From NCBI GenBank assembly GCA_002339345.1, contig DDKM01000069.1, forward strand, positions 1 through 64,000: DNA of 64,000 nt. Reading direction: 5' to 3'. A program made the translations under genes and the position numbers. The notes under the pieces were generated by a model that was not told where the DNA came from, searched no databases, and worked only from the letters and a program-made list of their open reading frames with translations. This DNA is from Firmicutes bacterium UBA2598. GTDB lineage: Bacteria > Bacillota > PH28-bin88. Shown here in pieces: positions 52,800 through 61,150 of the stretch (position 1 is the stretch's first letter; each line of letters begins with the position of its first letter).

Positions 52800-53567
52800 T
52801 TAAATGTTCAGCATTTGGCGTAAATCCCTGACACACAGCCGGGAAACAGGTACCTGGGTTTTTTGTTGATCCGCCAGCACTAACTGGTAGGCCCCATTAA
52901 ACCAGGGATGTATTTCTTTAACCCAGTCCAGGTTTACCAGGTACCCCCTGTGGCAGCGGAAAAAGGGCGGTGAGGGCAGGCGGTCCTCCAGCTCATGCAG
53001 GGAGAGGGCAGTCCGGAAGCAGTCGTTTCCCGTTTTGATAAACACCGCCCGGCCTTCGGCATAGGCAACTGCCACCTCGGTGTGCTTAAAAAGGATCCAC
53101 CGGCCGTCCCTGTCCACCGTAAGCCTGACCGGCTGAGGCGGCGCCACCCACACCCCATCCAACCTGGAAAGTAATTGATCGATGCGCTGCACCGCCCTTT
53201 CCTTCCGGTTCAAGTTGCGGACCAGGCGGTGGACGGTGCGGGCCAGGCGCTCGGCGGAAAAGGGTTTCAGAAGATAGTCGATGGCTTCCACCTCGAAGGC
53301 ATCCACCGCATGCTGGTCATAGGCGGTGGCAAACACAATGAGGGGCGGTTCCGGTTGCCGCAGCAGTTCCCGGGCTACCTGTAGCCCACACCGCCCCGGC
53401 ATCTGAATATCCAAAAATACCACATCGGGCAACAGCCGCCGGTATGCCTGCAGGGCCTGGTCCCCGGTAGCCGCCTCGCCGCACACCTGGATATTAGGGT
53501 AGTCCCGTAACAAGTAGATCAATTCATCCCGGGACAGAGCCTCATCATCAACCACCAGCACTTGCAA
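52800..53567 (-). CDS. LytTR-family response regulator
   Basis: 255 residues from TTG at 53567 (AAGGAGGTGCGCTGC upstream); the longer frame lies in the sensor gene. Receiver domain at 1-120 with VVDDEALSRDE, phosphorylated Asp53 in VVFLDIQMPG, and the lysine in DYLLKPFSAE. LytTR DNA-binding domain at about 145-250 (FIKTGNDCFRTALSLHELED, FFRCHRGYLVNLDWVKEIHP). Overlaps the kinase gene by 20 bp. Probable target is the adjacent cstA. Confidence 0.93.
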   Translation of the reverse strand: MQVLVVDDEALSRDELIYLLRDYPNIQVCGEAATGDQALQAYRRLLPDVVFLDIQMPGRCGLQVARELLRQPEPPLIVFATAYDQHAVDAFEVEAIDYLLKPFSAERLARTVHRLVRNLNRKERAVQRIDQLLSRLDGVWVAPPQPVRLTVDRDGRWILFKHTEVAVAYAEGRAVFIKTGNDCFRTALSLHELEDRLPSPPFFRCHRGYLVNLDWVKEIHPWFNGAYQLVLADQQKTQVPVSRLCVRDLRQMLNI

Positions 53568-55311
53568 GCAGCGCACCTCCTTCCACAGGCACCACCACCC
53601 GCACCTCGGTTCCTTTACCGACGGCGCTAGATAACTGCAAACCATAGGAATGTCCGAACATGGTCACCAACCGCTGGTGAACGTTTTTCAGGCCGATAGC
53701 TTTGCCGATCCCATGGCAGCCATCAACCAGGCAACTGGCCAACCTGTCGGGGGCCATACCCAGGCCGTTATCCATAACCAGGATCACCACATGGTTACCT
53801 TCCCGGCGGGCGATTACACGTACCAGACCCGGTCTGTCCAAAGGCTGCAGTCCGTGTTTGATGGCATTTTCCACCAGGGGCTGCAGTGTAAGGGGCGGCA
53901 GATGGGTGTTCAGGGTGTCTGTTTCCACCTCAAATTCCACCGTTAACTGGCTGCCAAACCTGGCCTTTTCGATGGCCAGATAGGACTGGACATGTCCCAG
54001 TTCCCTGTCCAGGGTAACCATGTCCTGCAAGGAGGACTGCAGGTTCTGGCGGAAAAAGTCTCCCAGGTGGATGATCAGTCGGCGTGCTGTTTCGGGATCC
54101 TGGCGGCACATGGATACAATTACATTAAGGGAATTAAAGAGGAAGTGGGGATTGACCTGGGCTTGTAGCGCCTTTATTTCGGCCTTGGCCAGCAGTTGGG
54201 CCTGGATCTCCAGCCGGGTCAGTTCCAACTGGGTGGAGAAGAGATGGGCCAGACCCTGGGCCATCTCCAGGTCTACCGCGTTGATGCGGTGCCGCCTGGC
54301 AAAATAAAGTTTGAGGGTTCCCACAGTGTCCTCTTCCCGCTTCAGGGGAACGACAATGGCGGAAGTCAGGGTGCACCCCTTGAACTGGCACCCAATGTCC
54401 TCCCGTTTGCTGGTCACCACCGGCTGCCCGGTAGCCAGCACCCTTTTGGTGGCCTCGGTATGAATGGTCGCACCAGGCCGGTGATGGTCATCACCCAGGC
54501 CAATATGGGCAAGGATATGCTCCCGGTCGGTGAGGGCCACCGCCGCCACCTGGGTGGCCTGTTTGATAATCCGCGCTGCAGCCAGGGCGGAATCTTGATT
54601 CAACCCACGGCGCAGGTAGGGTAAGGTTTGATCGGCAATCTGCAGGGCCTTCTGGGCATGCACCGCACCTGCCCGCTGTTCCTCGGCCATCACACTCTGA
54701 AGAATAAGCACAAAAATGGTGATCCCGGCAGCGTTGGCCAGGATCATGGGCAGGCCAATCAACTGTACAAGTTCCCACGCCTTCTCGAATGGTTTAGCCA
54801 TCAGCAAAATAATGCCCATTTGCAGTGTTTCGGCCAGGGCACCGGTCACAAAGGCAAGCCAGGCAGGGATGTGCACCCGGCCGAACCGCTGGCCCACCAG
54901 CCCAGCCAATAAACCCTCAATAATGGTGGATAGGCCACAGGACAGGGCGGTAAAGCCGCCCATGGTCATACGGTGCACCCCGGCAATCATCCCAGCGCCC
55001 AGGCCAACCGCCGGACCACCCAACAGGCCGGCAATAAAAACTCCCACCACCCGGGAATTGGCGATGGCCTGTTCCGGGGCAACCTGAAAGATGCCCAATT
55101 CCTTGACAAAGGTTTTGGCCTGTACCGGAATCCCGGTATAGGTACCCAAAATACCAAACAGGCCAAAAACCACCATTAGGAACACCCGGTCACCGGCGGA
55201 CATCTGGTCCCGGCCGATCATCTGCCGGAAAGCGCGGGACCGGGTTAAAACAAAGGCCACCGTCACGGTGATGCCGGTTCTTTCAAGGAGCAACAACAAC
55301 AGGCTGTACAT
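53548..55311 (-). CDS. LytS-type sensor histidine kinase
   Basis: 587 residues: six or so membrane helices at 1-200 forming the 5TM-5TMR_LYT sensor, a GAF domain at about 220-360 (with two cysteines in GCQFKGCTL), then a LytS-type kinase core: His in ALQAQVNPHFLFNSLNVIVS and the ATPase boxes LQPLVENAIKHGLQPL and VMDNGLGMAPD. ATG at 55311 follows GGGGAGGTCTAGGAA. Relatives BtsS/YpdA sense pyruvate; ligand here is inferred from the cstA neighbour. Confidence 0.93.
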   Translation of the reverse strand: MYSLLLLLLERTGITVTVAFVLTRSRAFRQMIGRDQMSAGDRVFLMVVFGLFGILGTYTGIPVQAKTFVKELGIFQVAPEQAIANSRVVGVFIAGLLGGPAVGLGAGMIAGVHRMTMGGFTALSCGLSTIIEGLLAGLVGQRFGRVHIPAWLAFVTGALAETLQMGIILLMAKPFEKAWELVQLIGLPMILANAAGITIFVLILQSVMAEEQRAGAVHAQKALQIADQTLPYLRRGLNQDSALAAARIIKQATQVAAVALTDREHILAHIGLGDDHHRPGATIHTEATKRVLATGQPVVTSKREDIGCQFKGCTLTSAIVVPLKREEDTVGTLKLYFARRHRINAVDLEMAQGLAHLFSTQLELTRLEIQAQLLAKAEIKALQAQVNPHFLFNSLNVIVSMCRQDPETARRLIIHLGDFFRQNLQSSLQDMVTLDRELGHVQSYLAIEKARFGSQLTVEFEVETDTLNTHLPPLTLQPLVENAIKHGLQPLDRPGLVRVIARREGNHVVILVMDNGLGMAPDRLASCLVDGCHGIGKAIGLKNVHQRLVTMFGHSYGLQLSSAVGKGTEVRVVVPVEGGALLASAGG

Positions 55312-55314
55312 TTC

Positions 55315-56091
55315 CTAGACCTCCCCGCCGGATGCCCTTCCCCGTTCCCTGTCCAGCAACTCCACCATTCGTGGCAAAATGTCCCCGGCATTGCCTCGCA
55401 GGACACAGGCAGCACGGTCATCCCAGGGAGTGGGATCCCTGTTGATGATGATCACCTGCCGGGCCAGTTCCGGCAGGAAAGCCACCGGATAAACCTGCAG
55501 GCTGCTGCCTACCACCAACAGCAGGTGACAGCCGCCCATGGCGGCCACCGCCCCCTGGTAATCCCGGCCCATAGGGTCCTCGAATAAAACCACATCAGGT
55601 CTTAGCACTCCCCCGCAGCGGCCGCACAAGGGCGGGTTGATACCTCCCCGGAATTGCCTGGCCGCTTCCTCCATGGGGTATGAGGCGGCACACCGCAGGC
55701 AGTGGCATGTCCGCAGGTGCCCGTGGACCTCCCACACCCGTCGGGAACCTGCCCTGCGGTGTAGACTATCCACGTTCTGAGTGATCAGCCCGGCCAGGTA
55801 TCCAAGTTCTTCCAAACGGGCCAGGGCATAGTGGGCGGGGTTGGGCTCCACATCCCGGTAGGACATCCACCGCTCCAGATTAGCCCGGTAAAAGGCGGCG
55901 GGATCCCGGTGTAGGGCGCTGGCACTTGATATCCGCATGGGATCAACCTGCTGCCACAGGCCGGTACCCGCACTGCGATAATCGGGGATGCCGCTTTCGG
56001 TGCTAACTCCGGCACCGGTAAGGGCAAAGGTGCACGGCGACTGTGCCACCAGTTGGGCTGCCTGTTCCAACAGGTGCTGGATCTCCCCCAT
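55315..56091 (-). CDS. NAD-dependent protein deacetylase, Sir2 family
   Basis: 258 residues from ATG at 56091 (GGGAGGAGGGACAGCAGA upstream). Sirtuin motifs ALTGAGVSTESGIPDYRS (NAD), TQNVDSLHRRAGSRRVWEVHGH (catalytic His), four zinc cysteines (CHCLRC and CGRCGG), and VVGSSLQVYPVA. Removes acyl groups from lysines. Its stop is 3 bp before lytS, so the two are co-transcribed. Confidence 0.95.
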   Translation of the reverse strand: MGEIQHLLEQAAQLVAQSPCTFALTGAGVSTESGIPDYRSAGTGLWQQVDPMRISSASALHRDPAAFYRANLERWMSYRDVEPNPAHYALARLEELGYLAGLITQNVDSLHRRAGSRRVWEVHGHLRTCHCLRCAASYPMEEAARQFRGGINPPLCGRCGGVLRPDVVLFEDPMGRDYQGAVAAMGGCHLLLVVGSSLQVYPVAFLPELARQVIIINRDPTPWDDRAACVLRGNAGDILPRMVELLDRERGRASGGEV

Positions 56092-56155
56092 TCTGCTGTC
56101 CCTCCTCCCACAAATGGCAATCCTATCGGGTAAATGGTAATTTAAAGTATATATA

Positions 56156-57346
56156 TTATTTCTTGTCATATCGTCCCTTTTCCTGCCGGAACCGGTTTGG
56201 GTCTAACCCGCCCGCCAGCTTGATCACAGGCTTGCCGTATTTTTCCCTTAGACGGTCCTGGACTTCTGCCAGTCTGGCCTGGTACACATGGTGGTGGGAC
56301 TCCTCCCATAGGGCCATTTGGTAAAAACCCTTATCCACCAGGTTGGAAACCTGCACCCCCACCAGGCGCACTGGTTCCACCTGGTGAAATTTTTCGTACA
56401 GATCAAGGGCGGTATGGTAGATTTCCCGGTCACTGGCCAGCACCTGTGCAGGAGTAACGGACCTGGTGCGGGTGGTAAAATCACTGCTGCGCATCTTAAC
56501 AGTAAGGGTACGTGCCGCTTTACCCAGCCGTCGCATCCGGTACCCCACTTCCTCACTCAACCAGAGCAGTACCGGGGGGATGTCCCCGGGATGACTAATA
56601 TCCAACGGAAAGGTGATCTCCTCCCCTACCGACTTCACCTGATGTTCCTGGACCAGGGGGCGGGAATCCTCACCCACGGCAAAAAGAGCCAATTCACGGC
56701 CCCGGGAGCCAAAGTGCCCTTCCAACAAGGAAACCGGCAACATCTGCAGTTGACCCACTGTGACAATGCCCATGGCCTGCAACCGTCCGGCTGTGGAAGG
56801 ACCGACACCGGGCAAAACACAGACGGGCAAGCCAGCCAGCACCTTTCTTGCTCCTTCGGCGGGGATCCTGTACAGACCATCGGGTTTACCCAGGTCACAG
56901 GCGATTTTTGCCAACAGCTTATTGTGGGAAATACCAACTGAAATAGCTAGCCCGACCTGCTGCCTGATTTGGTTTTTTAGCCGCTGGGCAACCTCCATCC
57001 CCTCTCCATCGCCCACCTGCAGATAGGCCTCATCCACCGATACCGGCTCCACCCAAGGGGTCTGCCGGTACAACAAATGGAATACCTCCTCCGACACCCG
57101 CCGGTACTTATCCATATTCACAGGTAAAAAAACGGCGTGGGGGCAAAGGCGGGCAGCGGTGATGAGGGGCATGGCTGACCGGACTCCAAAGGCTCTGGCC
57201 TCATAGGAGCAGGCAGAAACCACACCCCGCTGATTCGGCCGTCCCCCTACAATAACCGGTCGGCCGCGGTAGGAAGGCTCATCCCGTTGTTCCACCGAAG
57301 CGTAAAAAGCATCCAGGTCACATAAAAGGATGTCCCCCCTGGTCAA
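56156..57346 (-). CDS. dinB: DNA polymerase IV (Y-family, DinB)
   Basis: 396-residue translesion polymerase. Catalytic acidic residues in ILLCDLDAFYASVEQ and VEPVSVDEAYLQV, plus ACSYEARAFGVRSAMPL, HhH-like LPGVGPSTAGRLQAMGI, and the little-finger domain to the end. No beta-clamp motif is obvious in the short basic tail. It is read towards sir2 with a 64-bp gap. Confidence 0.95.
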   Translation of the reverse strand: MTRGDILLCDLDAFYASVEQRDEPSYRGRPVIVGGRPNQRGVVSACSYEARAFGVRSAMPLITAARLCPHAVFLPVNMDKYRRVSEEVFHLLYRQTPWVEPVSVDEAYLQVGDGEGMEVAQRLKNQIRQQVGLAISVGISHNKLLAKIACDLGKPDGLYRIPAEGARKVLAGLPVCVLPGVGPSTAGRLQAMGIVTVGQLQMLPVSLLEGHFGSRGRELALFAVGEDSRPLVQEHQVKSVGEEITFPLDISHPGDIPPVLLWLSEEVGYRMRRLGKAARTLTVKMRSSDFTTRTRSVTPAQVLASDREIYHTALDLYEKFHQVEPVRLVGVQVSNLVDKGFYQMALWEESHHHVYQARLAEVQDRLREKYGKPVIKLAGGLDPNRFRQEKGRYDKK

Positions 57347-57369
57347 TTGAGGGCCCCCCTTTCCCTGCC

Positions 57370-57981
57370 TTAACCCCTGGCAGACATCAAACCCAGAGGG
57401 TTCAAAATTTCCCGCATTTGTTGTGCATCACGCTGACGCACCCGGATGATTAATTCCACATCCGCCCCGTATGTGCTGTCCACCACCTGGGCTTGGTAGC
57501 GGTTTACCAGGTACAACACCTGATTCACCACCGAATACTGGCAGTTAAAGTGGATTTCCACGGTAACCGTTTCCACCTTCACGCCCGCAAGCTGGATGGC
57601 ATCGGCAGCCGCCCCTCCATAGGCTTCGATTAACCCCCGTATACCCAACTTGCGCCCGCCAAAATAGCGGGTAACCACCACCGCCACATTAGTCACACCT
57701 TTGCTGAAGATGGCCCCCAGGATAGGCTTTCCGGCAGTTCCCCGCGGCTCCCCGTCATCATCACAGTTGGAGATTTCTCCGGTCCCCCACCCCACCCGAA
57801 AAGCCCAGCAATTATGGGTGGCCTGTTTATGTTGATCCGCTATCTCGGCAATAAACACCCGCGCTTCCTCCTCCCTTTGCACCGGCCGGACATGTGCCAG
57901 AAACTCCGATCGCTGGATCAGCGCGCGGGTGACAGCTGAGCCAGTCACTGTCCGGAACTGGTCTGACGCCATTTGTTCCAA
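57370..57981 (-). CDS. YigZ/IMPACT family protein (UPF0029)
   Basis: 203 residues from TTG at 57981 (AAGGAGGGGGTATC upstream). Signature FLAHVRPVQREEEARVFIAE near the start, then CDDDGEPRGTAGKPIL, VAVVVTRYFGGRKLGIRGLIEAYGGAA; C-terminal DUF1949 ferredoxin-like domain. The cellular role is not established. Confidence 0.92.
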   Translation of the reverse strand: MEQMASDQFRTVTGSAVTRALIQRSEFLAHVRPVQREEEARVFIAEIADQHKQATHNCWAFRVGWGTGEISNCDDDGEPRGTAGKPILGAIFSKGVTNVAVVVTRYFGGRKLGIRGLIEAYGGAAADAIQLAGVKVETVTVEIHFNCQYSVVNQVLYLVNRYQAQVVDSTYGADVELIIRVRQRDAQQMREILNPLGLMSARG

Positions 57982-58190
57982 GATACCCCCTCCTTCCAGA
58001 TGATCCGGTCAGGCCCTTGGCAGATTCAATCATATTCCTTTTTCCCTACCCCACGCAAGTTTTTGGAAAATTTTATGCAGACAACAGCAGGGAAAGGATA
58101 ACCATCATCCGAAAAATATACATAAGAAAAGACAGCGGTGGCGGTCCGGGCTGTTTCGGATTATTTATGGGGATGCGGGGGGAATTGGAA

Positions 58191-59126
58191 ATGACGGAAA
58201 AGAAGAACGGGAAGACGGGTAGTGGGAAAACCAAAAAACTACTGATCTGGTTGGTGGCAGGGGTATTACTGGTAGGGGTGTTAGCGGTTTTTGGCATATC
58301 TGGTTACGTGGGCTGGAACCTGACCCACCCTGCCCGGCAGCCGGTGGATCAAAATCCCGGACAGATGGGTTTGACGTACAGAGACATTACCTTCACCAGC
58401 AGGGAAGACGGGCTGGAACTGAAGGGATGGCTGATTCCGGCCGGTAATGACCGCCCTACTGTCATTGTGGCCCACGGTTACCGTAAAAACAGACTACAGG
58501 ATGATGTGCCAGCATTGCCCGTGGCTGCTTGGCTGGCCGGGAAGGGTTATAATGTGCTGATGTTTGATTTCCGCAATTCCGGTGAATCCGCAGGGACAAT
58601 GACTTCAGTGGGGCAGCACGAGGTACGGGATCTCCTGGGTGCCATTGACTTCATCCGGCAGCAGAACAGTCAGCAGGTGATCCTGCTGGGCTATTCCATG
58701 GGCGCGGTCACCTCCATTATGGCTGCCGCCCGCTCACCGGAAGTGGCGGCGGTAATAGCCGACAGTCCCTTTGCCGACCTGCGCCGCTATCTCAATGCCA
58801 ACCTCTCTGTCTGGACCGATCTGCCATCCTTTCCCTTTAACCCCGCCTTCATGCTGGTAGTGCCGCCTTTAACCGGTTTAAACCCCGATGCTGTCAGTCC
58901 AGTACGGGATATCCCCCTTTTGGGCAACCGGCCGGTACTTTTGATTCATGGAGATGCCGACCGGGATATCCCCTTGGCCAACTCGGAAGAACTGGCTGCA
59001 GCTTATGCCAATACCACCTTGGCGGTATTCCCCGGCGCTACCCATGTCAAGTCCTACGCTTCCGACCCTGCTGCCTACCTACAGGTATTAGCCGACTTTT
59101 TAGATGGTGTAACCGGTTCCCCCTAA
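58191..59126 (+). CDS. Membrane-anchored alpha/beta hydrolase
   Basis: 311 residues from ATG at 58191 (GGGGGGAATTGGAA upstream); the open frame before it has no such site. A lysine-rich N-terminus precedes one membrane segment (LLIWLVAGVLLVGVLAVFGI), so the enzyme faces outside. Nucleophile Ser in LGYSMGAVTS (GxSxG), oxyanion region VAHGYRKNR, acid LLIHGDADRDIP and His in PGATHVKSY. Substrate unknown. Confidence 0.9.
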   Translation: MTEKKNGKTGSGKTKKLLIWLVAGVLLVGVLAVFGISGYVGWNLTHPARQPVDQNPGQMGLTYRDITFTSREDGLELKGWLIPAGNDRPTVIVAHGYRKNRLQDDVPALPVAAWLAGKGYNVLMFDFRNSGESAGTMTSVGQHEVRDLLGAIDFIRQQNSQQVILLGYSMGAVTSIMAAARSPEVAAVIADSPFADLRRYLNANLSVWTDLPSFPFNPAFMLVVPPLTGLNPDAVSPVRDIPLLGNRPVLLIHGDADRDIPLANSEELAAAYANTTLAVFPGATHVKSYASDPAAYLQVLADFLDGVTGSP

Positions 59127-59132
59127 CCCATT

Positions 59133-59501
59133 TCAGGAGTGGCGAACGTGTTCCAGGCCTTCCTGGAACAGGTTCAAAATATGGTGGTCATCCAGGGTAT
59201 AGTACACGCTTTTGCCATCCTTGCGGAACCGTACCAGCCGTAAATTTCGCAGCACCCGCAGTTGGTGGGAAACGGCGGAGTTGGTCATGCCCAGGGCGTC
59301 GGCCAGGTCACAGACACACATTTCCGCGATAGCCAAGGCGTGGATGATCCTTACCCGGGTGGGCTCCCCCAAAACCTTGAATACTTCCGCCAGGCGGGCC
59401 ACCTCCTCATGGCTAAGGCTAGCCCGGCGCACCGCTGTCACCACGGCAGGTGTTACACATTGTACTTCACATGTATCATGGCTTGTTTCACCAGCCATCA
59501 C
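59133..59501 (-). CDS. ArsR/SmtB-family metal-sensing repressor (CadC-like)
   Basis: 122-residue winged-helix protein. VFKVLGEPTRVRIIHAL, the ECMVCDLA-like metal box written here as EMCVCDLADALG, recognition helix MTNSAVSHQLRVLRN, and a C-terminal DDHHILNLFQEGLEH with the alpha-5 metal ligands. An extra N-terminal Cys (CEVQC) resembles CadC, so it may sense Cd/Pb/Zn. No metal exporter is next to it; dedA lies upstream in the same direction. Confidence 0.9.
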   Translation of the reverse strand: MMAGETSHDTCEVQCVTPAVVTAVRRASLSHEEVARLAEVFKVLGEPTRVRIIHALAIAEMCVCDLADALGMTNSAVSHQLRVLRNLRLVRFRKDGKSVYYTLDDHHILNLFQEGLEHVRHS

Positions 59502-59536
59502 TGCCCACCCCCTTCATAATTTAATTTGAAGTAGCT

Positions 59537-60169
59537 TCAGCCCTTGCGATTGCGGCGGGCAAGGCTCCAGCCGTAAGTACCCCCCGCCAGGACTATAGCC
59601 ACCAGTAAAGTCCAGCCCACCAATACTTCCCCTTCCACTATCCGCCATAGGAGGTTGCCTTTAATGGCAAGGTAGCGGACGGAAAACACCAGGAAAACGG
59701 TCCAAACCCATATGGCGCCAGCGGTATACCCCAAAAAAAGGGGCAAGGGCATCCTGGCCATGCCAGCTAGATAAGATACATAGGTACCGAAAAAGAAAGG
59801 ACGGCAGAGGGCAACCACCTTGGGGCCGTACCGAGCAAACCACTTTTCCGCCAACTCCAGTCTGGCCGGGTTCAACCAAACCCTTTGCCCGTACTTCAGT
59901 ACCAGTTTCCGCCCTCCCGTCCTGCCCACAAAGTAGGGGCCCAGGGCTCCCAGCGTATAACCGACGGTACCACAAACAACCAGTAGCCACAACCTGTCTG
60001 CCCCGGGTGTGATAGAGGCCAGCAACCCGACCACCAGTGCCGAAGGAAAGGGCACTGACAGGCCTTCCAGCACCATTGCGCCAAAGGCCCCCAGGACCCC
60101 CCATTCGCTGAAGATCTCCACCAGCCGCTGTACCAAATCACCATACCAGACCAAAGATATCATCTCCAA
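59537..60169 (-). CDS. DedA family membrane protein
   Basis: 210 residues with four to five membrane helices. DedA/SNARE-associated motifs: GAMVLEGLSVPFPSALVVGLLAS (with conserved Glu), GYTLGALGPYFVGRTGGRKLV and the re-entrant CRPFFFGTYVSYLAGMARMP. The family is linked to polyprenyl-phosphate or lipid scrambling. It starts 2 bp after the cysK stop. Confidence 0.9.
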   Translation of the reverse strand: MEMISLVWYGDLVQRLVEIFSEWGVLGAFGAMVLEGLSVPFPSALVVGLLASITPGADRLWLLVVCGTVGYTLGALGPYFVGRTGGRKLVLKYGQRVWLNPARLELAEKWFARYGPKVVALCRPFFFGTYVSYLAGMARMPLPLFLGYTAGAIWVWTVFLVFSVRYLAIKGNLLWRIVEGEVLVGWTLLVAIVLAGGTYGWSLARRNRKG

Positions 60170-60171
60170 CG

Positions 60172-61098
60172 CTAAATGCCCTGGAATAGCATTGTGGACA
60201 GGTACCTTTCGCCGGTATCCGGCAGGATTACCACCAACCGTTTGCCCTGGTTTTCCGGCCGTGAAGCCAGGGTCAAGGCAGCATAGGCGGCGGCGCCGGC
60301 GGAAATGCCCACCAACAGCCCTTCCTCGCGGGCCAGCAGCCGTGCTGTGTTTACAGCGTCCTGTTCACTGACCTGGATAATCTCATCCAGCAGGTCAGTG
60401 CGCAAAATGGCCGGCACAAACCCGGCCCCAATACCCTGGATTTTATGGGGTCCGGGCTGTCCCCCGGAAAGGACGGGAGAATCCGCCGGTTCTACTGCCA
60501 CCAGCTTTACACCGGGCAGGCGTTCCTTGAGTACCTCTCCCACACCGGTAATGGTACCACCGGTCCCTACGCCAGCCACAAAAATGTCCAGCCGGCCGCC
60601 GGTATCAGCCCAGATTTCCTCTGCCGTGGTTTGGCGGTGTGCTATCACATTGGCCTGGTTGTTAAATTGCTGGGGAATGAAGGAATTGGGATTTTCGGCC
60701 GCCAGTTCCTCCGCCTTGGCAATGGCGCCACGCATACCGTCCACGCCAGGGGTAAGCACCAGTTCGGCACCGTAAGCCTTTAGGAGGGCGCGCCGTTCCA
60801 CGCTCATGGTCTCCGGCATGGTGAGGATTAAACGGTAACCCTTGGCCCCCGCCACTAAGGCCAGGCCTATCCCGGTGTTACCGCTGGTGGGTTCGATGAT
60901 CAGGGTACCGGGACCTATTCGCCCCTCCCTTTCCGCTGCCTCAATCATGCTCAGGGCAATCCGGTCCTTGACACTGCCGCCGGGATTGAAATATTCCACC
61001 TTGGCCAGCACCTCCGTGCCGGCCGGATTGATCTTGGACAAGCGCACCAGAGGTGTTCTGCCAATCAGTTCCGTAACATTGTTATAAATTTGTTGCAT
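60172..61098 (-). CDS. cysK: Cysteine synthase (O-acetylserine sulfhydrylase)
   Basis: 308-residue PLP enzyme. Lysine in [14 protein letters not shown], substrate loop [15 protein letters not shown], phosphate loop [17 protein letters not shown], and [14 protein letters not shown]. Makes cysteine from O-acetylserine and sulfide. First gene of cysK-dedA, with arsR following 35 bp later. Confidence 0.95.
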   Translation of the reverse strand: MQQIYNNVTELIGRTPLVRLSKINPAGTEVLAKVEYFNPGGSVKDRIALSMIEAAEREGRIGPGTLIIEPTSGNTGIGLALVAGAKGYRLILTMPETMSVERRALLKAYGAELVLTPGVDGMRGAIAKAEELAAENPNSFIPQQFNNQANVIAHRQTTAEEIWADTGGRLDIFVAGVGTGGTITGVGEVLKERLPGVKLVAVEPADSPVLSGGQPGPHKIQGIGAGFVPAILRTDLLDEIIQVSEQDAVNTARLLAREEGLLVGISAGAAAYAALTLASRPENQGKRLVVILPDTGERYLSTMLFQGI

Positions 61099-61150
61099 TT
61101 GGTATAAGAACCTCCTCCGCCCCGGACTTGGAACAATCCATTCCTATTAT